Source: Entrophospora sp. SA101
Lineage: Eukaryota > Glomeromycota > Glomeromycetes > Entrophosporales > Entrophosporaceae
Reading direction: 5' to 3'
Assembly (NCBI GenBank): GCA_958430865.1
Contig: CAUDNR010001846.1
Coordinates: 42,995 to 75,784 of the forward strand
Length of the DNA: 32,790 nucleotides
Of this stretch, positions 9,450 through 20,429 are shown in pieces (within the stretch, counting starts at the first letter, position 1; every line of letters starts with the position of its first letter). The translations under genes and the position numbers were made by a program. The notes beneath the pieces are model-generated. The model saw only the letters and a list, made by a program, of their open reading frames with translations, was not told where the DNA came from and searched no databases.

Positions 9450-10106
9450 TCTTTTGCAACTAACTTTTCTTTATATTCATCAATTTGTTTTTTTTTTTAA
9501 TTTCAGTTTTAAAAGACATGTTATATAATATTTTTTCAATTAAATTTATAGAGACATAGTCGCAATAATAAATGAACAAAAAATTTGAATCAAAAAACTA
9601 TATTGCTAAGTCACGAAATAATCAATCATCTATTGGAAAACCAATACCACGGATCGCTGATATAAATCCAATAACACATTGTATAATAATAATATATATT
9701 CGCACTTGCCAGAAATTATTTTTTTGTCCGAGATTGCAGGAAATCACATGTAGTAGTGATATTATTATACATGACTTGGATCAACAAATCAGAATATATA
9801 TATTACATGTTATAATGACAAAAATAGAAAAGTAAATCTCAGAATAGCGGAAGCTATATAGTGTCTTTGACACATAAAAAAAAATTTTGACATATGACAA
9901 CAGAGTCGTAGATTAAAAATAGGGGTAATTCTTAATGACTAGAATGTTTATGTGTAATTGACTTGATTTTTTTTATATACTTATCTTACTACTTATCGCT
10001 TATATTATATGGTTGTAGTATCGAAATATAACCAGAAAAAAAAATAAAAATAATATACGTGAAGTTATATATAGAGATATAATACCTTTGTGTTACACTA
10101 CTGAAA
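9450..10106. other. Intergenic, no supported gene
   Basis: AT-rich sequence after the mariner terminus. The frame at 9572-9835 has no recognisable motif. Nothing else seen. Confidence 0.4.
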
Positions 10107-11135
10107 TCATCTCATACCATAAATTTCTAAATTAAGAACATGCTTATCATTTTCTGTTATATTAGCTAATATTAACATAGGGATTTCTGTGACCATTTCT
10201 ATTTTTAACATTGTTCCAATTTTATCTGCATTACTTTGTATGTTCTTCATAACGTTTATGATATATAATTTTATTATTTTTTCACAAATGGGGGCCATCT
10301 TTAATTTTATTTTTACAGACTGGAGTATATCTTGTCCTATTATTAGGTTTTTCCACCATAGACCCAATAACATAATTTACTGCTCTCTTCCATAATCTTT
10401 TAATGGGATCATTAATATTAAATCCTCATATGAGATATAATCACCATGAAATATTTTCCTATTCTTTGGAAAAGTAATTCATGTGCTACTGCTTCTCTAT
10501 ATGCACGTTTATAAGCATATCAATGAGCAACCATCATTTGGGGAGTAAACCCATTTATCACATTTATCTCTTTTAATATATATATATATGACTTGAGTCA
10601 CTTCTTTGAGAGCAAAAGTATCAATTAGTTTATACTTTTCATCTGAATCTCTGATTTGTGTAATCTTGTCAGAAGACGGTGGCTCACACCTCTTATCATA
10701 CATAATAAATCTTGCACATAAACCGATAATATCATTTCCAAGATAACACATTAAATCTACCTCCTTATTAAGATCTTTTATACATCAATAAATTCCTATT
10801 TTTAGATTTATTTTATTACCGTGTAAATCAAAATCCATTTTAGTCTTTGTAGCCACAAAGCTAAAGCAGTCTCCAGGACTTGGGGTTTTATTTTTCATTC
10901 GGTCTATAAAACAATGAACATGTAAATTTTTATTAGGTCTCCTCCATGTAGCTGTTTTTATAAATTGCTCAAATTTCCATTGTAATGTATTCATCATAAC
11001 CTCTCTGATAACTCTTTCAACAATTTTGTGAAGTGAATCTTTATTTCTATATATATCCAAAATTTCCCTCATAATTTTTTCACCTATAATTTTGAAAACT
11101 TCGGATTGACCTTGTTTCACAGTATCTGTAACAAT
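10107..11135 (-). pseudogene. Decayed gene of unknown family
   Basis: Three adjacent minus-strand frames look like one former protein. 11120-10785 reads MKQGQSEVFKIIGEKIMREI, later TATWRRPNKNLHVHCFI, PSPGDCFSFVATKTKMDFD and KINLKIGIY. After a TGA the frame continues CIKDLNKEVDLMCYLGNDII and GLCARFIMYDKRCEPPSSD. Then, with a shift near 10530, YAYKRAYREAVAHELLFQRI and GKYFMVIISHMR, and after another shift GFNINDPIKRLWKRAVNYVI, GSMVEKPNN and CKNKIKDGPHL, followed by stops. The order and composition are coding-like but no domain is recognised. Several stops and shifts make it a pseudogene. Confidence 0.5.
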
Positions 11136-11667
11136 TTACATTTTTATCACGAGTGCAATGTACAAATAAAGAAATAACTAAACACATCGTATTTTTATTA
11201 ATTATATTCAGATAGATGAGATTATCTGTATTTTCTTATCATTATAAATAATATATCATTTTAAAAGAATAACAAGGTTACAAACTGAGAACGCAATGTG
11301 AGCTTTTGCTTTTCGCGTTACAAAACATGCACACCATGCTACGCGAGAATAAAAATTCAATCAAGTTGGGTTTTGCATCTTCTTCGTCGCAAAGAGCAAA
11401 AAAATGACATCACTTGGGCCAAGACAATAGTCTATTTTATTAAATTCAAAACATATGAATAGGACAGCCGTCTAAACTTTTTTTTTTTTGTTATTTTTTC
11501 ATAGAGAAATTACTCTCAGGCCATTTCAGCGCACGGAACTCAACCTTCTACATTCGACCACATAAAATAATTGTCGTTATTATTATATATACAACGTTAT
11601 TACAGGAGAGACCATTTGATTGATTGATCAATTAAAATCGTGAATTTAAAAATAAAACATTTAATGT
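11136..11667. other. Intergenic, no supported gene
   Basis: Less AT-rich patches (for example around 11290-11420) but no coherent frame, RNA or repeat terminus that I can defend. Confidence 0.4.
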
Positions 11668-12019
11668 GGGTTTGATTCATTAACAAATGGCGAAGTTGGA
11701 AGCAATCATGTGACAAAACTTTTGAAATAGTCTAATAAATTAAATTGTACTACTCGAAAATGTATTTAAAGGGTTGGTTTTCGACTTGGTTAAAGAATAA
11801 CTCTCTTCCTAACTCTTCTCTTGACCATATCTCTCGATATAATCAAAATAACCTTAATATAACGAATTTCAAAATGATTGTAAACGCGACCAATTTAAGA
11901 TATACGATCAAGAGGAAACATGAACGATTTATGAAAAAATCAAACAGTTGTTTCATTAACAAATGGTTCGAATTTAAAAAGTTGGAAGCAACCATTTGAA
12001 ATAGTCTAATAAATTAAAT
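11668..12019. repeat. Direct repeat pair about 280 bp apart
   Basis: 11668-11747 and 11950-12019 share TTCATTAACAAATGG, AGTTGGAAGCAA and TTTGAAATAGTCTAATAAAT. This looks like a duplicated segment next to the left end of the hAT-like element at 12020. The frame 11745-11999 spans it and is probably spurious. Confidence 0.65.
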
Positions 12020-13095
12020 CAGGGTTGGGAATCGTACATGTACACATGCATGTATCGTACAAGTACGTATGAGCTTAAAATTTTTTTAGTATATACATTG
12101 TATGAACATATCATGTGATTTACGATAATTTCTATTGGTTGATCAAATGTAATATATATTAATATGTGCAACTTTCGTCATGACGGATTTTTAAAATTTT
12201 TTGCTTCGCATATCACATGTAAAAATATATAAAAAATCCGCTGTGGCAAGATTAGTATTAATATTTAGTAATCTTGCCACAACGGATTTTAAATAAAATT
12301 TGTTTATATGTACCGTTCATCTGCTGTGTCAAGGTTTGACTATATTGTGGAATTAACTACGTATATGATTGAAGATATTTAATACTACTATTAATTATTT
12401 TAAATTGATAATATAATTAACAAGAATGTAAAGATAATTTTTTTATTTTATTATAAATAAATAGAAAAAAAAATTTAGGAATCACGGTAATAATAATACT
12501 ACTAATATTAATATTACTAACAATAATGCACCCAGAATAATGCAAGTATAATATGATAATCAGGGTTTTTCTGATAACGAAGTAGTATTACGATCTGCTA
12601 CGACCTTTAATTATAGTAATCGTAATAGTAATAGGGCTGACAGCATAATATTATTATAAAATAATATTTTATCACCATAGAAAATCATCGTACGTTCGTA
12701 CAATGAAATTGCACAACACTGACTATAATAATAAAGTATAATACTACTACATAATAACAAGGGATTTAAATAAGCATATATAACATGATAATCAGTTTTT
12801 TTCTGATAATGAAATAGTATTACGACCCCAGTTACAACATCTGGTAATCCATTAATTATATAATAGTGTTATCGGCTTAATAATAATATTATTATTATAG
12901 GATTTTACAAAGTAATATTTTGCCACCGCAGAAAATCATCGTTCCTGATACATCGTACATTCGTACGTACGTACGTACATATGTAAAATTTCCTCGTACA
13001 GGTGTACGACCACAACGAAACTGTACAAACTCAATGGTACGAAGTCAGTCATACGTACGAAGATTCTTCTCGTACAGCGAAATTGCACAACCCTG
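12020..13095. mobile_element. hAT-like non-autonomous composite element
   Basis: The left end CAGGGTTGGGAATCGTACAT (12020) and the right end GCACAACCCTG (ending 13095) form terminal inverted repeats of the CAGGGTTG type. The interior is rich in GTAC/CGTACG palindromes (12961-12980). A second, internal right end (GCACAACACTG, ending 12721) closes a unit at 12537-12721 that is repeated in diverged form at 12771-13095 (both contain GATAATCAG then TTTTTCTGATAA). So the element carries a tandem duplication of its right part. No transposase and no clear 8-bp target duplication. Frames in this block (12920-13141 and its antisense) are repeat noise. Confidence 0.55.
12231..12288. repeat. Strong hairpin in hAT-like element
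   Basis: Arms AAAATCCG-TGTGGCAAGATTA and TAATCTTGCCACA-CGGATTTT, with one mismatched base each, separated by about 14 nt. The stem is about 22 bp. It is probably a small nested foldback element or an internal hairpin of the surrounding repeat. Confidence 0.75.
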
Positions 13096-13244
13096 GTCAC
13101 TTTTATTAATTCTGATACCAATAAATATGAAATTACTGTAAAAAAGACACCATCATTTGGTGTCGATTACAATGACGTGAACAAATTTATTAATGACATT
13201 TTTATTAATTTTTTTTAGAAAACTAACAAGTCATTTAATATTTT

Positions 13245-14337
13245 AGGCTTTGAAAAAATTGGAGGATCAGTTTAAATTAATACATGACAATACCAAAAAC
13301 GAGTATTTATTAATGATAATAATATATCTTTGTATAAATATTTCTATGCTTGTTTTTTGAACCAATGAATTTTATTGTTTTATTTTTAATGATCTAATGA
13401 GATATGGTATTATAAATTTCGAAGATAAAAAAAAGAAAGAATCAGATTTGTATACAACATTATCGAATTTTAAAGATGAATTTAGAGTAACTCATAAAAT
13501 TAATAGATCTGACCTTGATGTACTAAAGATGAAGAAATAAAACAAATGTTAACTGAAATATCAGCCATATCAGACATCAATAAAGGTGAAGCTTTTTTAA
13601 TTAAATATAGTCATAAAGAATTGTATACAAATTTTGAAGAAAAGACAATGATTATCAACTTAATTATATCAACTATCAAGATATTGTGAGTAATTTTTAT
13701 TTTATTTAATTGTCTTATTATTAAGGATATTGATTCTGACAAATCATTATTATTAACCCTTTCTACAAATTAAATTATATATAGTATTAGATTATTTAGC
13801 ATTGATAGTATGTATTTTAATCGTGAATATCCTGAAATGCGTTATTCTTCTTTACTTTATAACCCTATCTTTTTAAATTTGTTTGCATCACAGAATTGGC
13901 AATATATATATATAACAATTTATTTTTTTTTATTTGGTGATAGCAGTTGTAATCATTGCAACTCGTCATTATTCTAGTTGTTAAAAATAATGGTGGTTAT
14001 TACCACTTGTCGTCACTCTAGTTGGTTATTATATATTTGGCAGCTACATACTGCTAATGGCGAAAGAAGAAACGACAAGGATGATGATAAAACCCATTTA
14101 TCATTAATTCCTGATTCAAAATTAATCAATAAAAAAATGAACAAAGAGATACTTGTGATTGAAAAAGCAAAAAAACTTATGTAGAAGATTGTAGAAAATT
14201 CAAAACAGATAAAAAAAAATTAGGGATTTTACTACATGACCAAATTACTTCCATTTATAAAGAATTACTACAAGAAGAAAAAGGTGATAATATTGATAAG
14301 TTGAAATCATTTTGCATTAAAGATTAGTGCCGTAATC
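13245..14337 (+). pseudogene. Decayed charged/helical gene, ends in MITE
   Basis: Scattered coding-like pieces: ALKKLEDQFKLIHDNTKNEY after a TTTTAG acceptor at 13245; RYGIINFEDKKKKESDLYTT then FRVTHKINRSDLD (13400-13520); after a shift TKDEEIKQMLTEISAISDIN and EAFLIKYSHKELYTNFEEKT to a stop near 13688; later ANGERRNDKDDDKTHLSLIP and LINKKMNKEILVIEKAKK; then, shifted, TYVEDCRKFKTDKKKLGILL and HDQITSIYKELLQEEK, with the last codons CIKD-TAG made by the MITE at 14319. Lys/Glu-rich, probably helical. The family is not recognised; at least two frameshifts. Confidence 0.4.
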
Positions 14338-14443
14338 CAAAAAAGGAAAAAGTATGGTTGCAAAAGTGGTCGCAAAGGTAATTGCAACCACTTTTTATAT
14401 GCCGTAAATAATACCATCATCATAATTTACAGCACTAGTCTTT
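14319..14443. mobile_element. MITE copy 1, 125 bp
   Basis: Termini AAAGATTAGTGCCGTAA and TTACAGCACTAGTCTTT are inverted repeats. The inside matches the element at 14773-14903 in opposite orientation (for example GGTTGCAAAAGTGGTCGCAA). Flanked by ATT on both sides. Its left terminus supplies the stop codon of the decayed gene upstream. Confidence 0.85.
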
Positions 14444-14772
14444 ATTTGGCATACAAACCTCAGGCAATTAAATGAAAGGTTATGTCAATAAAAATGATTA
14501 AAATAGTCATTTATCATTGTATAATTTTAGGTCTGGAGGCCAGAGTCTATGTAATGTATTTAAAATTCCCAGAACTTTATTTATATCATGAGATCATGTC
14601 TTTTAAATTTCCAGCAACAATTCAAGGCATAGAAATTTAGCTGGTTCACTATTGTTACTAATTCAATTAAGGGTAAGTATATATATATTTCTTTCGTTGC
14701 TGTTTAAGCACTAAAGTAATCAATTTTTTTTATAATGTTGTAGTCAATTATATTTCAAAATTGTAATATAAT

Positions 14773-14903
14773 AAAGACTAGTGCCGTAAATTATGAGGAT
14801 GGTAGTAATTGTATTTACGGCATATAAAAAATGATTGCAATTACCTTTGTGACCACTTTTGCAACCATACTTTTTCCTTTTTTGGATTACGGCACTAGTC
14901 TTT
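14773..14903. mobile_element. MITE copy 2, 131 bp, inverted relative to copy 1
   Basis: Termini AAAGACTAGTGCCGTAA and TTACGGCACTAGTCTTT form a perfect 17-bp inverted repeat. ATAAT flanks both ends and may be the target-site duplication. Together with copy 1 it brackets 329 bp (14444-14772) with no gene. Confidence 0.88.
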
Positions 14904-14919
14904 ATAATACAATGAGTGG

Positions 14920-15071
14920 AATATTTGGTAACTTATCCAAATGATGATGATCGAAGTACACCACCATTACAAAAGAAGTGGTTGGTTGAAATAGAAATAT
15001 CTCCAATCACTTATAAAATAAAGGAAACAGAAGAAGAAAAAAAGAAAAGAAGAATAATTGAAAACAAATAG
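14920..15071 (+). pseudogene. Short coding fragment, unknown
   Basis: Right after MITE copy 2 a frame reads EYLVTYPNDDDRSTPPLQKK then WLVEIEISPITYKIKETEEE and ends KRRIIENK-TAG. Composition is coding-like. No start and no upstream partner; family not recognised. It may belong to the decayed gene at 13245-14337. Confidence 0.3.
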
Positions 15072-15416
15072 CAAAGTTAAAATTAAAATTAATGCATCTT
15101 TACTAGATCTTTACGGATAAATAAAAAAAAATTAAAATTTGCTTCAATATCTATCTACTTTGGCAAGACTGACTGTACCTAATTGAATTTATATTTTCTT
15201 ATATACTATATCTATTTCAATAATCAATAATGCTGGTAGTGAGTGATAATATTTTAATAAACAAATAAAAATTATATATAGGGCTATAGGTGTATGAAGA
15301 ACAACAACAATAATAGCTATACTGATGAAGAAATCAATAATATAATAGTTTAAAAGCAGTGAATAATCACCTAACTAAACATGAATTACTGATTGATAAT
15401 AAAATCTTATCTACTA

Positions 15417-16452
15417 ATGAACTGTAACCAATGCAATAAGATATCAAAATGGTTTCATCAACTAATGCAAGTTATGCCAAATGATTTAGAACAAATTATT
15501 AATAACAGAAATAAGCTTCAATATTATTGGTCACACCAGGCAAGAAAGACATACCTTAATGCTCAATTTAATGCTAACTTGCTTTCTCTTGATGAGGAGG
15601 GTGCAATCATTGTAGTTGATTATAAAATGAAGATTTTACCACAGTCAGCTCGTGAAGCAAAATCTGATTTTTATGGGAAATCTGGATGGACTCTACATTC
15701 AATGTTAGTTTACACCAAACATAACAATGATTTAGAAATTCAAGCTTTTGATCACTGGTCCTCAGATACAGCCCAAGATGCTTGGTTTACTGCCTCATGT
15801 TTTGAAGTTGTATTTAACACCCTTGAAAAAAAACCAAAATGGATAAAAATTCTATCTGATAATGGTGCACATTATCATTGCTCCGAATTGATGGCTATGA
15901 TTGCAAATTGGAAAATTTGGTATGAGGTGGATGTTCATAGTTGGACCTTTTTGGAAGCAGGGGAAGCCAAAACAACAATAGATTCACATCATGCTCAGGT
16001 TTATAATTAATTGCTAATAATAAATTTATTATAAATAAAATTAATTACTTATCTTTCCCTTAATTCCACAGGTATCACATGCAATTAAAAGATATGTTAG
16101 GCTTGGACATAATATATCTGAAGGACAAGATATAGTAGAAGCTGCCAAAGAGATTAAAGGAACATCAATTGCAAATATTGAGCCTGATCGTAAGCATAAA
16201 GAAGAAAAAAAACCTATAATTCCTGGCATTTCAAATTGGTTTGAATTCCAATGGCCAGTTGAAGGAGAGTTTTCTGGTTTCGTTCGTGGTAGAGCTCTTC
16301 CAAATTTTGGAAAATGTAATGATTTCTCTCCTGAAAACATTCATAAATCAATGAAGGGAGGTGAACAACATAGGCCAAATCCTCAAATTTCCACACATAC
16401 TGACTCCCAGGCTCAATGGATAACACCAATGCCATCAACAGGTTTGAATTAG
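15417..16452 (+). CDS. DDE transposase-like protein (AM-fungal family)
   Basis: Exon 1 to 15998 and exon 2 16072-16452 join in phase 0 (CATGCTCAG|GTTTAT..CCACAG|GTATCA). The protein reads HQARKTYLNAQFNANLLSLD, then IIVVDYKMKILP (candidate first Asp), FDHWSSDTAQDAWFTA, WIKILSDNGAHYHCSEL (candidate second Asp), WTFLEAGEAKTTIDSHHA (candidate Glu), SHAIKRYVRLGHN, IKGTSIANIEPDR, IPGISNWFEFQWP and ends TPMPSTGLN. The D..D..E layout with the SDNG block fits an RNase H-fold transposase/integrase core. ATG 15417 is the first Met in frame; the frame is open from 15393. The N-terminus looks short, since upstream frames (15290-15400) are broken. I recall close relatives as a multi-copy family in Rhizophagus but cannot verify it. 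Intact through the core, so it may be a recent copy or a domesticated gene. Confidence 0.7.
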
Positions 16453-16538
16453 TAATTTCTTCTAAATAAAACAATAAATAAAAAAAAGTTTTTATTTTCC
16501 ATATTCAAATATATTAAAATACATCATCATTAAAATCT

Positions 16539-17311
16539 ATGTCTCAAATTACCACTTATTTTTTAGAACCAGGTATGGGATTGGATAAATTAAAGAAAGA
16601 TGGTATTAAAAAAATGTTGGATCAAAGAGGCCTAAATTATGATGAAAAAAATAATCGATCAGATTTAGTTGCACTTTTAAGAGCAAACATTGAATTTGAA
16701 ACAGATAATAAAATAGAAGGTAATAAAATTATTTTTCTAAATATCTACCAACTTGGCTAATTATGTTTTTATTATCTAGAAGCAAAGAAAAGAATGGACT
16801 TAGATGTAATAGTGGATGATAAAGATGATATAGATAATTTACAACCAAGAAAAAAAAAAAAAAAAAGACTTATCTATTATAGAAGAACAATTTGATAATG
16901 CTGAAAAACATATAGCAACAAGGTATTTGGGAAATTTGATTGTGTTGAAACTCTAATGATTTATTTATGCATCCATTTATTTATATAGAAATTATTTATG
17001 TCCATTTATCTATATAGAAATTACTTCCCGCTTGGCTGGGCTTTAAAAGAAAACCAGGAATTTGGAAAGAAAGGTGGTGGAAAACATATGTCCAATAAAG
17101 TAGTTGAGTTATTAAAGACCTTTTTTCATACAGGTGATGCATGTAAAAGTGAACGATATACACCTAAAGAAATGCTTGAAGAATTGAAAAAAACGTGGAA
17201 GTAGGTGAGTTGGAAGTAATTGACATACCAAAATTAAGTACAATTGAAAATTGGATTAGTAGGTATTCCAGACAGCACAAGGTTGCAGTTGCTAAAAAAC
17301 AAATAAAATAA
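16539..17311 (+). CDS. SAP-domain protein, two homopolymer frameshifts
   Basis: Exon 1 (16539-16719) encodes MSQITTYFLEPGM and then LDKLKKDGIKKMLDQRGLNY plus RSDLVALLRANI, a SAP-type helix-extended-helix DNA-binding motif. Exon 2 (16780-16922) joins in phase 1, but a run of 17 As (16850-16866) is one base too long for the frame KDLSIIEEQFDNAEKHIATR. Exon 3 (17018-17311) gives NYFPLGWALKENQEFGKKGG, VVELLKTFFHTGDACKSERY, and then, past an A7 run near 17187-17193 that is one base short, VEVGELEVIDIPKLSTIENW to ISRYSRQHKVAVAKKQIK-TAA. It lies 86 bp after the DDE gene on the same strand, so the two may form one unit. SAP fold and DNA binding are family knowledge; the role is unknown. Confidence 0.6.
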
Positions 17312-17448
17312 CTAAATAAATAGTTTTTATTGTTTTTATTACTTTTCTCAAGTAAATCATAATAAGTGAATTTATTTTAATAGTATGTTTTTTTACCCAT
17401 AATCCTGAGCCGATTCGGAAATTAAATTTGACAGGTAGAAAATAGATA

Positions 17449-17522
17449 CAGTGTGTTAAGAAAAAAATTGGCCTCCGGAGATATAAAATTTAAAATGCAT
17501 AATTTCCATATTAATTAAATAA
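17449..17522. mobile_element. Tc1/mariner-type terminus cut by assembly gap
   Basis: TACAGTGTGTTAAGAAAAAA at 17449 resembles the terminus at 9418-9449 (reverse complement TACAGTGTGTTTCAAAAAA) and is preceded by a TA. The element would extend right but is interrupted by the N run after 73 bases. A repeated transposon end explains why the contig breaks here. Confidence 0.55.
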
Positions 17523-17532
17523 NNNNNNNNNN
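17523..17532. other. Assembly gap (10 N)
   Basis: Ten Ns, a standard placeholder rather than a measured gap. It separates the transposon terminus at 17449 from repeat copy B, which begins 21 bases later. Linkage between the left and right parts of the window across this point is not proven by sequence. Confidence 0.99.
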
Positions 17533-18033
17533 TTTATTTTAAATAATAAATAAGGCTGTATTTGCTCTTTAGCTCTTTGATAGCTTCATTTATTACTTTA
17601 ATTTTTGGTTGTAATATTATAAATTGTACTCTTCTTTTACTTTTATCTTTTATTTTTATTATTGGTTATTATAATTTTATAATAAGGTACTCATTCAAAT
17701 GATAATGCTTATTTTACAACATAGGAAGCAAAAATAAATAAATCAAATTCATACACAATAAGTGTTTATTATAATTTGAAAAAGCAAGTTTTACATGTCA
17801 ATATAAATGGGAATGAAAAGAAATAAGTTATGTTCGATAAAAGAGTTAAATAATAATACGAATTGAAATACACACCCCTAATAATACAGGGTTGGGATTC
17901 GTACTTGTACTTATACACGAGTTTAATATTAATATTTAAATTTTCACGTGATTTTCATTGAAGTTTTCAATGATCGCCATTTTCGTCATATATAGTAGAT
18001 CAAGGGATTAAAATTAATAAATATTTGATTAAT

Positions 18034-18653
18034 ATGAGCAAATTTAAAACAACACCACCTCTTGTAACTTTGAATGAAACGAATAAAAATCAAGGTTTTA
18101 ATTTTTAATATATATTAATAATAATAATTATAATTAAAATTATATACAAGTATTTATGGCGAAAAATTATTTTACAAGTAATATTTATTTAATATTTATT
18201 GTGAAATAGTTGAAATACACCTTCATGAACCTCTAATTCAAAAACCTAGATCTAGAAAGAAAAGAATAGGTTTGCAAATTTTGAATACACTGACAAGGTT
18301 GGAGGTTTTGTTGGATAAAGAGGAATCGCTTGCAAGTTCAGATACTAAAATAGAGAACTTGAACCAGGTCTGTGAAATTTCTTTTTTATGAATGAATTGG
18401 GCGGCTGTGATCTTTTTGAAATATTATCATCGAATCAATTGAAAAGAGCAAAGGAAAAAAAACCAAGTGTTTAATTAGCTGATTGATTGATAGTTTTTAA
18501 TCATTATTATGGGAATTAGATTATCAGATTAGATTAAATAAATATTATATTAGTTAAATTTCAAGAAATACATTCCACAAAAAAAATTATTAATTATTAA
18601 TTAATTAATTTTAAATTATTAGGTGCTCTAATAATATCTATATATTATCTTAA

Positions 18654-18698
<45 letters not shown>

Positions 18699-19716
18699 TG
18701 TGATATCTAGCAACAATTCAATAAAAAAGAAATTGAAAATGCACTTTCTGTTCTAGAGACAATAATATTTCAACTTGAAGATGAAGCTGCATCAAAGAAA
18801 GATATTCAAGTAAGTTGGTTAGTTAAACATTATAACGAATAAATGAATAATCAACCAAACAAGTGCATATATACAAATAGGTTATAAATAAGTCTATTAA
18901 TTAATTTTATAAATAACATACTTGAATATTATTATAAGACCTACTTGTTAGAACTAGGACTTAGTGATTTATTTCCAAAGTCTGCAAAGAGATTAACCCC
19001 CAATACTACATTATTTAATGATTCATCAAACAAAATGAGTGCTATGGGTAAATTTCAATTATATATTTACATACATCTATATGCAGTCACTAACAATATT
19101 ATATTAAATATAGCACATTTTCATGGAATGAATTTACAAAATCAATTAGTTTCAGTATCTTTACAACTCCAACAAGATATAAAACTTACAAATCATAAAT
19201 ATATGGCACATCAATTAGCATTACTTTATGTAAGCAAAATATTTCCTAAAAACAAATATATGCAAATTATTAAAAAATTGAATATTATATTGAATATTCT
19301 AATATTTTTAGCAATGTCTCAATCAAGCTAGTGGACCATTTCTTAAATATAGATCTCGCGTAGAATTACATTTTGATGCTATAAAAGCATTATCAAATAG
19401 TTCAGAAGAACCTCAACTTGATGAAGAACAAAAAAAATGGTTTGTAAATTATTATTATTATTTTTCTTTTTTTATAAGGAAAATATTTAATCTATATATT
19501 TATAATTTATATGTTTTAATATATTTATAATTTATATGTTTATAATAATATTTATAAATATAAATAATTATTTTCAGGTTGTCAGAATTAACTGCCGATA
19601 TTGTGACAGGAGCTTTATTCAGTGGTAGACCAACTACTACAATGTCACAACCTGTGGCTGCTTATTTGAACAAAATTGGTGATGTGACAATCGCTAATAA
19701 AACAATCTTGGATTAG
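18034..19716 (+). CDS. Six-exon protein of unknown function (copy B)
   Basis: Second copy of the gene at 481-2201. Exons are 18034-18094, 18210-18367, 18711-18809, 18939-19047, 19328-19439 and 19578-19716; exons 1-5 appear identical to copy A. Exon 6 has the same length (139 nt) but differs at 10 sites, nine of them transitions. Six of the 45 complete exon 6 codons change the amino acid: V/A, V/A, V/T, L/V, V/A and A/T, for copy A versus copy B. Both copies stay open to the same stop. The family is not recognised. Exon 6 of copy B encodes LSELTADIVTGALFSGRP and ends TIANKTILD. Confidence 0.75.
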
Positions 19717-20429
19717 GAAAAGTGCTGAATGAATGAATTAATGGATGAAATTTCTTTAATGTAAATTTTCTTTTGCTTAAATCAAATAATTCAAGCCTTT
19801 ATTTATTTTTCTTCACATTAACAATTGTTTAAAGGCTAAATATATTTTTCTGCATATCTTATAATTTTAGTGATTATTTTTATTCCAATTAATTAATTAA
19901 TTAGTTAATAAGTTAATAAAAATAATAAACATTATTATTAAAATTAATATTCAACCAAAGAATAATCTTATCCACGAAAATAAACAAACAAATGATTTAT
20001 TGTATTTATCAAAATCATGTTATTTTATTTAATATGGGACAAGTGCCACAAACAGACTCTAGGGGATCCAAATATCAAACTTATACTGTGAGACCCCATC
20101 ACATTTTTTCGTGATTTATGAAGGTAAATGCATCATTCCAAGACATTCACAACTTGATATTCATGGTGACGAAGAATTAGATATACTTATTTAAAGTCAC
20201 AATTTCAAGTGGTGATGTAGTACTGGTAAAATCTCTACTATTGACTTCACCAACTGCAATTTTATTTTTAATATTCATAAAACATTATTGAATAAATCAA
20301 GTTCTAAAAAAAGCAATTATTTAAAAGAAAAACTACTACAGGATCAATTTCACACAGATAACTATCCAATGTATTTGCCATTATATTATTGATGCCCTCT
20401 TATCGTTTGGTTAATATGTTGATATAGTT

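Noticed and set aside
11960..11990. GGTTCGAAT resembling a tRNA T-loop
   Set aside because: No acceptor stem, D-arm or anticodon arm at the right spacing.
12920..13141. Plus frame rich in Tyr/Val/Arg and its antisense frame 12936-13121
   Set aside because: They are translations of GTAC/CGTACG repeats within the hAT-like element.
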